Below, one piece after another: positions 57,366 through 64,000 of a stretch of 64,000 nucleotides of DNA. Under the pieces are notes generated by a model. The model was not told where the DNA came from and searched no databases. It saw only the letters and a program-made list of their open reading frames with translations. This stretch comes from Porphyridium purpureum (lineage: Eukaryota; Rhodophyta; Bangiophyceae; Porphyridiales; Porphyridiaceae). Made by a program: the position numbers and the translations under genes. Each line of letters starts with the position of its first letter. The first letter of the stretch is position 1. Where the stretch lies: the NCBI GenBank assembly GCA_008690995.1, contig VRMN01000009.1, positions 124,001 to 188,000 of the forward strand. The letters run 5' to 3'.

Positions 57366-57917
57366 ATGGATGTTTTGGTGATTGGCGGGCCAAGCGCGGC
57401 GGGCAAAACGACGCTCGCCAAGGCCATTGCGCGGGCCCTCCCCGGCCTGTCTTTCGTCGAGGGCGACGAGTTGCATCCCGAAGCGAATGTGTTGAAAATG
57501 GAGCGCGGCGATGTCTTGAGCGACGCTGATCGGGCGCCTTGGCTTGTTGCCGTGGCGGCACGAGCGCTGCAGCAGCTCCCGGCTGTGGTTTCGTGTAGCG
57601 CACTCAAGCGCACGTACCGCGATGTGTTGCGCCACGAATGCGGGCTCGCCGGTGCGAGCGTCAAGTTCGTGATGCTGATCGCCGACGAGTGTGCGCTACG
57701 GGACCGATGCGCACGCCGCGAGGGCCATTTTGTGAAGAGTTCGGCGTTCGTACAGGACCAACTTCGTGTGCTTGAGTTGCCAGAAACCGCGCAGGAGCGT
57801 GACTGTATCGTTGTGGACGTGAGTATCACGCCTCTTGAAGATGCGCTCGCCTGTGCGTTGCGCCATGCCGGGTGGAAGGCGACAGGTGTGGGTCCGCGCG
57901 TACTTCCGGGCGACTGA
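57366..57917 (+). CDS. GNTK: Gluconokinase
   Basis: 183 residues from the ATG at 57366. Walker A GGPSAAGKTTLAKAIA lies at residues ~7-22, followed by FVEGDELHPEANVLKM (substrate-binding GDxxHP) and SDADRAPWL. The CSALKRTYRDVLR and HFVKSSAFVQDQL motifs complete the GntK pattern. The enzyme phosphorylates D-gluconate to 6-phosphogluconate, feeding the pentose-phosphate pathway. Length is the family norm and no targeting peptide is evident, so cytosolic. Confidence 0.95.
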   Translation: MDVLVIGGPSAAGKTTLAKAIARALPGLSFVEGDELHPEANVLKMERGDVLSDADRAPWLVAVAARALQQLPAVVSCSALKRTYRDVLRHECGLAGASVKFVMLIADECALRDRCARREGHFVKSSAFVQDQLRVLELPETAQERDCIVVDVSITPLEDALACALRHAGWKATGVGPRVLPGD

Positions 57918-58008
57918 CCCACCCATATTTTGCTACCAACGTATTCAGGCGCCGCCGGAGATGCGCCTCACGCTATTTATTAAACTGTGATTCAGAATCG
58001 CCTTGTCC

Positions 58009-58476
58009 CTAAAACTGATCCGCCGAGTTGAAAACCCCCGTCTGGGGCAACAGGAAAGCGACGACGATGAAGAAGGCGACAGCAGCGACGGCGTACAACA
58101 AGTAGCTCTTTTCTTCGGCGTCCATCGACTCCTTTGGCTCGACGGCCCAGATGTTCGACTTGCCCTCCTCGTCAATGGTCGCGCCTAGCCGGTTCCTCGG
58201 CTTGGAGGGAGCCGTGGTCTTACTGTCCTTGTCCTGCGCATCACGCAGCTCGCGCATGACTTGATCGCGCATCCCGCCCTGCTCGATCCCAGAATCGCTG
58301 TCACTTGCGTTGCCACCTTCATCCTGCACCATTTTCACCACGTTGGCCATCCTGCTTCGACGCCACATAGCCACCCCCACGCGCGCACTCGCTCCGCGCG
58401 ACACGCGCGCGTCCGCGATCACCTTGGATCCAGCGAACACGCTTCCCGCCCCTACAAAACCCATCGCAGGTGCCAT
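58009..58476 (-). CDS. Plastid-type protein with one C-terminal membrane span
   Basis: 155 residues from the ATG at 58476 (an in-frame ATG lies 42 nt upstream). The first ~45 residues are Ala/Gly/Val/Arg-rich without acid, typical of a plastid transit peptide. An acidic, hydrophilic middle follows (SDSDSGIEQGG, RELRDAQDKDSK). One transmembrane helix lies near residues 128-147 (YAVAAVAFFIVVAFLLP), with a ~10-residue tail. The layout suggests a thylakoid or envelope anchored accessory protein. Family not recognised. Divergent from the sulfotransferase gene with a 127-bp spacer. Confidence 0.7.
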   Translation of the reverse strand: MAPAMGFVGAGSVFAGSKVIADARVSRGASARVGVAMWRRSRMANVVKMVQDEGGNASDSDSGIEQGGMRDQVMRELRDAQDKDSKTTAPSKPRNRLGATIDEEGKSNIWAVEPKESMDAEEKSYLLYAVAAVAFFIVVAFLLPQTGVFNSADQF

Positions 58477-58603
58477 CTTTTTCACTCCTCGAAGCCACTT
58501 TTGCCCTCCAAAGCACACTCACACACGTCGCGACTCACCACGACTCGACGCACGCTTGTCCTCCCCGGCTCATCCCGGCAGCTGCCGCAATCTCGCCGAC
58601 AAA

Positions 58604-59758
58604 ATGTCGGGAGATGGGATGCGAGCGGTGACGGTTCGCCGACCCGCGCCGGGCTTGGTTGGGCGAATCTGGCGCGGGCTAGGGCACCCAGTCGTGTCGC
58701 TTGCGAGCGTGTTCTGCGCGTTGTATTGTGTCGTGGGCGTGTACTATGCCGAGCGCAGGGAAGGGCGCGGCTTCGAAGAAGCGCCGCAGCCGCGTGCGCG
58801 GCGGAAAAATGATCTGGGCGCAGCAGCCCTAGTGGCTCTGGACGGCTGGATGTACGCAAATGAGTCGACGCTGCAGTCACTGTCGGTAATGCGTGACATG
58901 CGGAACGACGCTGTGGCGAGAGATGAATATATCGCGCAATTGCGCGCAGTCAAAGACGAGCTCGGTGCTTCGCGCTTAGCCGCCAGAGAGGAAATGGTCC
59001 CGTCTGCTTTGATTCCGGAGAATAGCGTGGATGTGGAGGTCATGATGCAGCACTCCTTTGCCAAACGGCTCATTGTTTCGCAACGCCTGCGCGCCGTCTA
59101 CTGTCCGATACCGAAAGTGGCTAGCACAAATTTCAAACGCCTGATACGCAAGTTTGAAGGGTTTAGCGATCACCAGAACCTTACACGTGCACACTCGAGC
59201 GACTCTGGCCTTGTGCGACTTTCGGAGCTCGCGCCGGAATTGGCTCGGCAAATACTCGAGGACCGCACGTACCTCAAATTCGTGGTCGTGCGCGAGCCCT
59301 ACTCGCGCGCCCTCAGCTGCTACTTGAACAAGTTCCACACGCGACAAATTAGCGACCCTGAGTTTCGGCGCTTCCTCGGCCAGCTGGTCGGCTGGAAATA
59401 CATAGGCGACGCCGAAGTCACCGAGGCAGACCGCCCGACATTTGCGCGGTTTGTGAACGCCATTTGGAAGCAACTACCCGCGCAGATGAACGAGCACTGG
59501 GCGATCCAGAGCGTTTTGTGCGGGATAGGCGTGATCCCGTATGACTTTGTGGGGCGCTTCGAGGAGCTGCCTGAGCATGCGCTGCTCATCCTGCGCGCTC
59601 TGGGAAAGAGTGCCGAGTCGTTTCCGAGTCCATCTGAAATTGGATTCCTCAGCACCGAGGCCAACACGCAGCTCGACGCGTTCTACACGCCGGCTCTACG
59701 CAGCAGCGTGCGCGAAATCTACCACGCGGACTTTAATTTACTCGAGTACGCAATCTAG
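58604..59758 (+). CDS. Carbohydrate sulfotransferase (Sulfotransfer_2-type)
   Basis: 384 residues from the ATG at 58604; 98 upstream in-frame codons run through the promoter and are rejected. A short basic N-terminus and one hydrophobic segment (residues ~26-48) make a type II Golgi membrane protein. The PAPS-binding motifs are clear: PIPKVASTNFKRLI (5'-phosphosulfate loop, near residue 168) and VVREPYSRALSCYLNKF (3'-phosphate site, near residue 227). These match the HNK-1/chondroitin family of sulfotransferases. Red algae secrete sulfated polysaccharides, so a role in cell-wall mucilage sulfation is a fair inference; the acceptor sugar is unknown. Confidence 0.9.
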   Translation: MSGDGMRAVTVRRPAPGLVGRIWRGLGHPVVSLASVFCALYCVVGVYYAERREGRGFEEAPQPRARRKNDLGAAALVALDGWMYANESTLQSLSVMRDMRNDAVARDEYIAQLRAVKDELGASRLAAREEMVPSALIPENSVDVEVMMQHSFAKRLIVSQRLRAVYCPIPKVASTNFKRLIRKFEGFSDHQNLTRAHSSDSGLVRLSELAPELARQILEDRTYLKFVVVREPYSRALSCYLNKFHTRQISDPEFRRFLGQLVGWKYIGDAEVTEADRPTFARFVNAIWKQLPAQMNEHWAIQSVLCGIGVIPYDFVGRFEELPEHALLILRALGKSAESFPSPSEIGFLSTEANTQLDAFYTPALRSSVREIYHADFNLLEYAI

Positions 59759-60052
59759 AGCCCGATTTGCATTGGCGCGAGAGCAACCCAAAGCAGCATG
59801 TGTCCGTCATGTGCAGTTACTCCGCGTCTCCCCTCATGCCTACACGAGGCCTCTCACAAATCAAAAACGGAGCAAGAAACATCACACGACCAGCCCCCAA
59901 AATGATAAACTTCGATGTGTTTTAGTATGAAGGCGCCTCGGTAAGCAGCTCAGGAGCGAAACTGACGGAAGATTAGAAAAGTGCGTGCGAGCTTGGGATG
60001 AGAGAGAAGACGTAGGAGAGGGGCAGGGCGAGGGCGGTAGCGTGGATCAGGG

Positions 60053-61873
60053 ATGGCGAGCGCGCTGTTCATCGATCCTGCGGGGTTGCCCGGGGGCAAG
60101 GAGTTTCTAGAGACCTGCGCGGCCGCCGGAAAGAATGAGGAGCTGCGCGCGATGTTGCGGTGTGGGAGCAGCACGGCGGCAATGCTCGGGTTTTTCCAGT
60201 CGGTGCTGTTGATGGTGGTGTACGGATACGTGCTGTACACGGCGTCGAACATGATTGCAGATGGGTCCGAGCTGCTTCTGCTGGTGCCGTCGCTGCGCAA
60301 TGTGGTCGGATCGGTCGTGCTGCCCATCCTGGGCGCCGTGCCGGACGGCGCCATCATCTTGTTCTCGGCGATGGGCGGCAACGCGCAGGAGGAGGTGGCG
60401 GTAGGCATCGGCGCACTGGCAGGATCCACCATCATGTTGCTGACCGTGCCGTGGGTCCTTTCAATCGTGGGCGGCCGCGTGTCGATCCTGCCCAGTGGAA
60501 CTCTTAATTACAAGAAGAGCGCCGAATCGCCAGAGCCCTTTCAGCGGCTGAACGATGCGGATAAATTCTCACTTTCGCGCGCAGGGGTTGGCGTCTATGA
60601 CTCAGTTCAGCACGCCGGAAAACTGCTCTTGTTGACCAGCATTTCGTACTTGGTGATCCAGGGCCCTGCGTTTGCCTCTGGCACGTGGCTGGCCGCCAAC
60701 GCGACCCCGCACGTCGTGCGTGAGGCGGCAAAGAAGGAGCATTGGTTTGCGCTGTTTGGCTTTGTCGTTTGCATACTGTTTTTCGTGTACTACTTGTACG
60801 AACAGATCAAAGACTCCCAGTCGGGCGGCGTGCAAATCGAAGATAAATTGGATCAGGTACGCGAGCGAGCGATCCAGCAAGGTAAGGTGACACTTTCTGG
60901 CGCGTTTTATCGGGAGCTCGTCTCGGCTGCGCACGAAAACGAACGGGTTGTGGCTGGCGAAACGACTTCCCTCACCAAAGCCAAGCGTGTGGATCCCGGG
61001 CTTCGAGTCTTGTTGAAAACATTTTTCAGTCATTTCGACATTGATAACAGTGGCTCAATCGACAAGCAGGAATTGAATTTGTTAATGGTGGAAATGGGGG
61101 AGTATCTGACGGAAAATGAGCTCCGCGAGCTTTACAAGAAAATTGACGCGAACGAAAGCGGTCTAATTGATTTTGACGAGTTTTGTGTGGCCATGCCGTC
61201 TTTCATTATGAACCGCGCGCATTACTTGGAGCGCAAGTCGACGGACGAGGCGATACGAAAAACGAGCAGCAGGGGGGCTATCAGCTCTGCCGTGGAGGCG
61301 ACGAAGCCGACAGAAGACGACGACGATGATGAAAGCGAAGAGGAGGAGGAAGTACCGGAAGACCTCCAGGACAAGGATCCATCCATGCAGATGCGCAAGA
61401 TTATGACACGCTCGCTTTCATTGATGGCAATGGGTACGGCATTAGTTTTGATTTTTTCGGATCCTATGTGTGACGTTCTGGGAGATCTCGGCTTTCGCAT
61501 GGGCGTTTCTGGGTTCTACACTTCGTTCGTGATGGCGCCGCTTTGCTCTAACGCGTCGGAGCTGCTTGCGAGCTACAAGTACAGCTTAAAAAGGACGCGT
61601 AGGACGCAGACCATTTCGTTTGCTGCGCTTCTGGGTGCGGGCGTCATGAACAACACCTTTTGCCTTGCCATCTTTATGATCATTGTGTTTGCCAAAGGGC
61701 TGGCCTGGAAGTTTTCTGCCGAGACGCTTTCGATCCTATTCGTCGAGATAATGATGTTCTTCATGAGCCAGCGAAAGGTCCACACCGTGCGCCATGCGCT
61801 CATGGTCATCTCTTTGTACCCGCTCAGCCTCTTGCTCGTCGGCTTTTTGGAGAACGTCGTGGGGTTGGACTAG
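60053..61873 (+). CDS. EF-hand Na+/Ca2+ exchanger-like membrane protein (NCL type)
   Basis: 606 residues. Membrane helices cluster in two halves. The first half has the alpha-1 repeat (GAVPDGAIILFSA, GGNAQEEVAVGIGALAGSTI). The second half has the alpha-2 repeat (MAPLCSNASELLASYKYS) with polar Asn and Glu in the membrane. Between them is a cytosolic loop with two EF-hands: DIDNSGSIDKQEL near residue 328 and DANESGLIDFDEF near 364. An acidic Asp/Glu run (DDDDDESEEEEE) follows near 422-436. This is the plant/algal NCL (EF-CAX) layout, exchanging Ca2+ with Na+ at the vacuole or plasma membrane, with Ca2+ sensing built in. Confidence 0.93.
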   Translation: MASALFIDPAGLPGGKEFLETCAAAGKNEELRAMLRCGSSTAAMLGFFQSVLLMVVYGYVLYTASNMIADGSELLLLVPSLRNVVGSVVLPILGAVPDGAIILFSAMGGNAQEEVAVGIGALAGSTIMLLTVPWVLSIVGGRVSILPSGTLNYKKSAESPEPFQRLNDADKFSLSRAGVGVYDSVQHAGKLLLLTSISYLVIQGPAFASGTWLAANATPHVVREAAKKEHWFALFGFVVCILFFVYYLYEQIKDSQSGGVQIEDKLDQVRERAIQQGKVTLSGAFYRELVSAAHENERVVAGETTSLTKAKRVDPGLRVLLKTFFSHFDIDNSGSIDKQELNLLMVEMGEYLTENELRELYKKIDANESGLIDFDEFCVAMPSFIMNRAHYLERKSTDEAIRKTSSRGAISSAVEATKPTEDDDDDESEEEEEVPEDLQDKDPSMQMRKIMTRSLSLMAMGTALVLIFSDPMCDVLGDLGFRMGVSGFYTSFVMAPLCSNASELLASYKYSLKRTRRTQTISFAALLGAGVMNNTFCLAIFMIIVFAKGLAWKFSAETLSILFVEIMMFFMSQRKVHTVRHALMVISLYPLSLLLVGFLENVVGLD

Positions 61874-62003
61874 CTTGCATTTGTATTTTCTTTCTCCGGT
61901 GGCCAGTGACGCGTAAGGAAGCGACTGCATCTAGATGCGGCAGGCATGATGGCCTGCATTATTTAGTAGCCTTTATTCGTGATTCACTTTTCATCTTTCT
62001 CCT

Positions 62004-62345
62004 CTATGGTCGTCCGCCGGTGGCACTGTGATCAAACAGGCTCGCATCAATATCTACCCAGTTCGCCAGCTCTGTACCCGCGCCGCCCCCCGCGCTTGTG
62101 CCGTTGCCAATGCTCGCGGTTGCCTCTGCGCCCAACGCAGGCACGCTTATCCCGCGTCCACCGGCTCCCGATAGGCCTACATGAAGACCTGCCGTTGCAG
62201 GAGGGTGCAAGTGCTGTTCAAACCCGGCGTCAGGAACTAACTCACCTGACGCGGCCCACGACGCGTCGACCAGGTCCAGCGCCACACGCGCGTCGAAGTG
62301 TATCGGCGCGCGATACGTCGCGTCCGTCGGTTGATAGTATGCCAT
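62004..62345 (-). CDS. Small protein, possible APC13-like subunit
   Basis: 113 residues from the ATG at 62345. A conserved-looking N-terminal block reads ARVALDLVDASWAASGELVPD. A Gly/Ala/Pro-rich linker follows, then a short tail with ELANWVDIDASLF. The pairing of a LDLVDxxW block with a C-terminal W-D motif resembles the small APC/C subunit APC13/Swm1, which stabilises the anaphase-promoting complex. The match is short and I hold it loosely. It shares a 140-bp spacer with the divergent sugar-transporter gene. Confidence 0.45.
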   Translation of the reverse strand: MAYYQPTDATYRAPIHFDARVALDLVDASWAASGELVPDAGFEQHLHPPATAGLHVGLSGAGGRGISVPALGAEATASIGNGTSAGGGAGTELANWVDIDASLFDHSATGGRP

Positions 62346-62485
62346 TCCCACCGGCGTTCGTCGCCCAGACTTTGGGCCTTCGGCTATCCGATTTCAGACC
62401 ACGTGCTGACGCTTGGCGATGCAATGCTACCACTGCACAACTTCGAGGCCGAATCAGACGGCGAGCCGAGGCGGCAGCACCGAGG

Positions 62486-64000
62486 ATGAATCGGGACGGC
62501 GCAGATCAGCCAGATGATGATACGCGTCGCTTACTCGAGCGTATGCCTGCTTCCTCCGACCAAGATCCGATTCCAGTTCGAGTTTGGGCAATGCGTTTTG
62601 CTGTCCCAGCGGCAGTCGGCTCACTGTTTGGTTTGGACATCGGATTGAGTTCTGGCGCGGTGCGTGCGCTCGGAGATGCAGGACTGGGCGCGGCGCAGCT
62701 GGGCGCAGTGGCGTCGGCGTCCCTCTTTGGTGCGTTGGTGAGCTCTGCGCTAGCGTTGCGCTTTGGTGACAGCCTGGGCCGTGCTCGAGAATTGCGCCTG
62801 GCTGCGCTCCTCTTCGTGGTCGGCGCGGCGCTGCAGGCAGTTGCGCCGCTGGACATAAGTACGGAGTCAGCGTCGCTTGCAGGGTCTGGTCCGCTGCTGG
62901 CCGCGCGCGCTGTATATGGCTTGGGAATTGGATTTGGCATGCACGCTGCCCCTCTATACATTGCCGAGTCCACGCCAAAACAGCTTCGCGGTTTATTGTT
63001 GTCTGCCAAAGAGGCCGCAATTGTGACAGGAATTTTGTTGGGCTACATCAGCTCAGCAGTCTTCGGGCCCAACTTGCCCGTAGATGTCTCCTGGCGGGCG
63101 ATGTTTGCGTCTGCCGAGGCAATTGCTGTACCGGTCTTGGTACTGAGCGCTTTCCTGCCCGAGTCTCCGCGCTGGCTTTGCTTGAAGTCCGTTCAAACCG
63201 GGAACAGTAGCAGCAGCGGCGGCGGCGGCGGCGGCGGCGGCGAAGATGAAAACCCAACCAACAACACATTCGCCGTACGCGCGCGCGAAGGCTTTATCCA
63301 ACTGTATGATGGCAATGTGGCCGAGGCAGACAAGAATATGCAGCTTGTGATGGACACGCTTCGAGACGCAGAGCAACCCAAGGTCCCCGGACAAGGCAGT
63401 TTCTCTCTAGGGGATCTTGTGGCCACGAAATCGGCGCGCACGTCGCTTGTGATTGGACTTGGGCTTGTTCTTTTCCAACAGATCACGGGGCAGCCAAGTG
63501 TTCTTTACTATGCCAACCGCATCTTTGCAGAGGCGGGGGGCGGTTTTGAATTTGCAGTCGGCGTGGGTGTCTTCAAGTTAGTGATGACGCTAGGCTCTGC
63601 GTTTGCGGTTGACCGCGTTGGCCGCCGCACGCTACTCATGACAGGAACAACCGGTATGGCAGTATGTCTGTTGGTTCTGAGCGCAGCCTTCCATGGCACG
63701 CCGTCGTCCGGAGCACTGTCCACGTCACAGCAAATTGTCATTGCGTTGGGCGTGCTTGGCTATGTTGGCTCTTATCAGATTGGCTTCGGCCCTTGCACTT
63801 GGCTCGTGCTGTCGGAAATTTTCCCCATTCGCATTCGCTCGAGCGCTCTTGGGCTCGGCACGCTGACCAACTTTGGCAGCAACTTGGTCGTGGCGTCTGT
63901 TTTTGAAGCACAGCGTCAAGCGCTCGGCTCCTCCGGTCTGTTTGGCCTGTTCGCCGTGATCGCGCTGCTCGCGGTTGCTTTTGAATATTCTTTTGTCATC
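62486..64000 (+). CDS. MFS sugar transporter, 3' end outside window
   Basis: 505 codons visible, no stop before the right edge. The start is the ATG at 62486. The frame stays open upstream to another ATG at 62339, which would add a basic, Ala/Arg-rich presequence but would overlap the start of the divergent gene. Membrane helices and sugar-porter motifs follow: the FGLDIGLSSGAV motif in helix 1, RAVYGLGIGFG, PLYIAESTPKQLRG, PESPRWL after helix 6, FQQITGQPSVLYYANRIF in helix 7, DRVGRRTLL, and EIFPIRIRSSALG. A poly-Gly/Ser tract (~63208-63240) lies in the central loop. This is the glucose/inositol porter family; plastid or vacuolar glucose export is possible. Eleven of twelve helices appear to be inside the window. 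Confidence 0.9.
   Translation, partial: MNRDGADQPDDDTRRLLERMPASSDQDPIPVRVWAMRFAVPAAVGSLFGLDIGLSSGAVRALGDAGLGAAQLGAVASASLFGALVSSALALRFGDSLGRARELRLAALLFVVGAALQAVAPLDISTESASLAGSGPLLAARAVYGLGIGFGMHAAPLYIAESTPKQLRGLLLSAKEAAIVTGILLGYISSAVFGPNLPVDVSWRAMFASAEAIAVPVLVLSAFLPESPRWLCLKSVQTGNSSSSGGGGGGGGEDENPTNNTFAVRAREGFIQLYDGNVAEADKNMQLVMDTLRDAEQPKVPGQGSFSLGDLVATKSARTSLVIGLGLVLFQQITGQPSVLYYANRIFAEAGGGFEFAVGVGVFKLVMTLGSAFAVDRVGRRTLLMTGTTGMAVCLLVLSAAFHGTPSSGALSTSQQIVIALGVLGYVGSYQIGFGPCTWLVLSEIFPIRIRSSALGLGTLTNFGSNLVVASVFEAQRQALGSSGLFGLFAVIALLAVAFEYSFVI

Noticed and set aside
58310-58603. 98-codon upstream extension of the sulfotransferase
   Set aside because: It overlaps the divergent plastid-type gene antisense; the ATG at 58604 places the membrane anchor correctly near the N-terminus.
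1-64000. CRISPR array, operons, tRNA or rRNA genes
   Set aside because: I scanned for spaced direct repeats, T-loop-like GGTTCRA blocks and rRNA signatures. The few GGTTCGA-like hits (e.g. 4870, 26815) lack a cloverleaf or lie in coding sequence. Same-strand tandem genes are host genes with their own spacers.

Overview
The window looks like nuclear DNA from a unicellular red alga with a compact, intron-poor genome, close in style to Porphyridium. The evidence is the mix of genes. There is a red-algal type light-harvesting protein (Lhcr), plastid-type metabolic enzymes with N-terminal extensions (IspE, isopropylmalate isomerase large subunit, a carotenoid-isomerase-like flavoprotein, an EXECUTER-like protein), and typical eukaryotic informational and trafficking genes (MED14, TFIIH p62, SNW1/Prp45, VPS53, SQS1-like, RecQ). 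Almost all are long single-exon ORFs on both strands with short spacers. The species is an inference; no rRNA, tRNA or organelle marker was found to fix it.

Layout. 0-4.1 kb: the 3' part of an Ala-rich coiled-coil gene, a DGQHR-motif protein and a coiled-coil protein. 4.28-9.68 kb: a complete-looking, very young Ty1/copia-order LTR retrotransposon with indistinguishable 302-bp LTRs and a TTGAG target duplication. Its Gag looks more Ty3-like. 9.7-12.8 kb is gene-poor. 12.8-22.3 kb: a MYB-like factor, SNW1, VPS53 and TFIIH p62. 22.3-24.5 kb holds coding-like fragments I could not resolve. 24.5-31 kb: SQS1-like R3H/G-patch protein, Lhcr, a MEKHLA-domain protein and RecQ. 31-41 kb: IspE, HSP20, isopropylmalate isomerase, a secreted Cys-rich protein, GPC1-type acyltransferase, a small Ser-rich protein and a GST. 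41-50 kb: MED14, a one-helix protein, an EXECUTER-like protein, an SLC35C2-like transporter and a plastid-type membrane protein. 50-64 kb: DnaJ-type zinc-finger protein, carotenoid-isomerase-like enzyme, MTERF, TraB, gluconokinase, a C-terminally anchored protein, a sulfotransferase, an EF-hand Na/Ca exchanger, a small protein and an MFS sugar transporter that runs off the right edge.

Working together: several products probably act in the plastid (light harvesting, singlet-oxygen signalling, isoprenoid and carotenoid synthesis, leucine synthesis, organelle gene expression). The sulfotransferase, nucleotide-sugar-type transporter and secreted protein suit a cell that exports sulfated polysaccharide. 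Five divergent gene pairs share spacers of 115-151 bp, which suggests bidirectional promoters. Three longer promoters (Lhcr, isopropylmalate isomerase, and the 47.4-47.7 kb spacer) carry clusters of a GTACAG(T/C)G-type motif.
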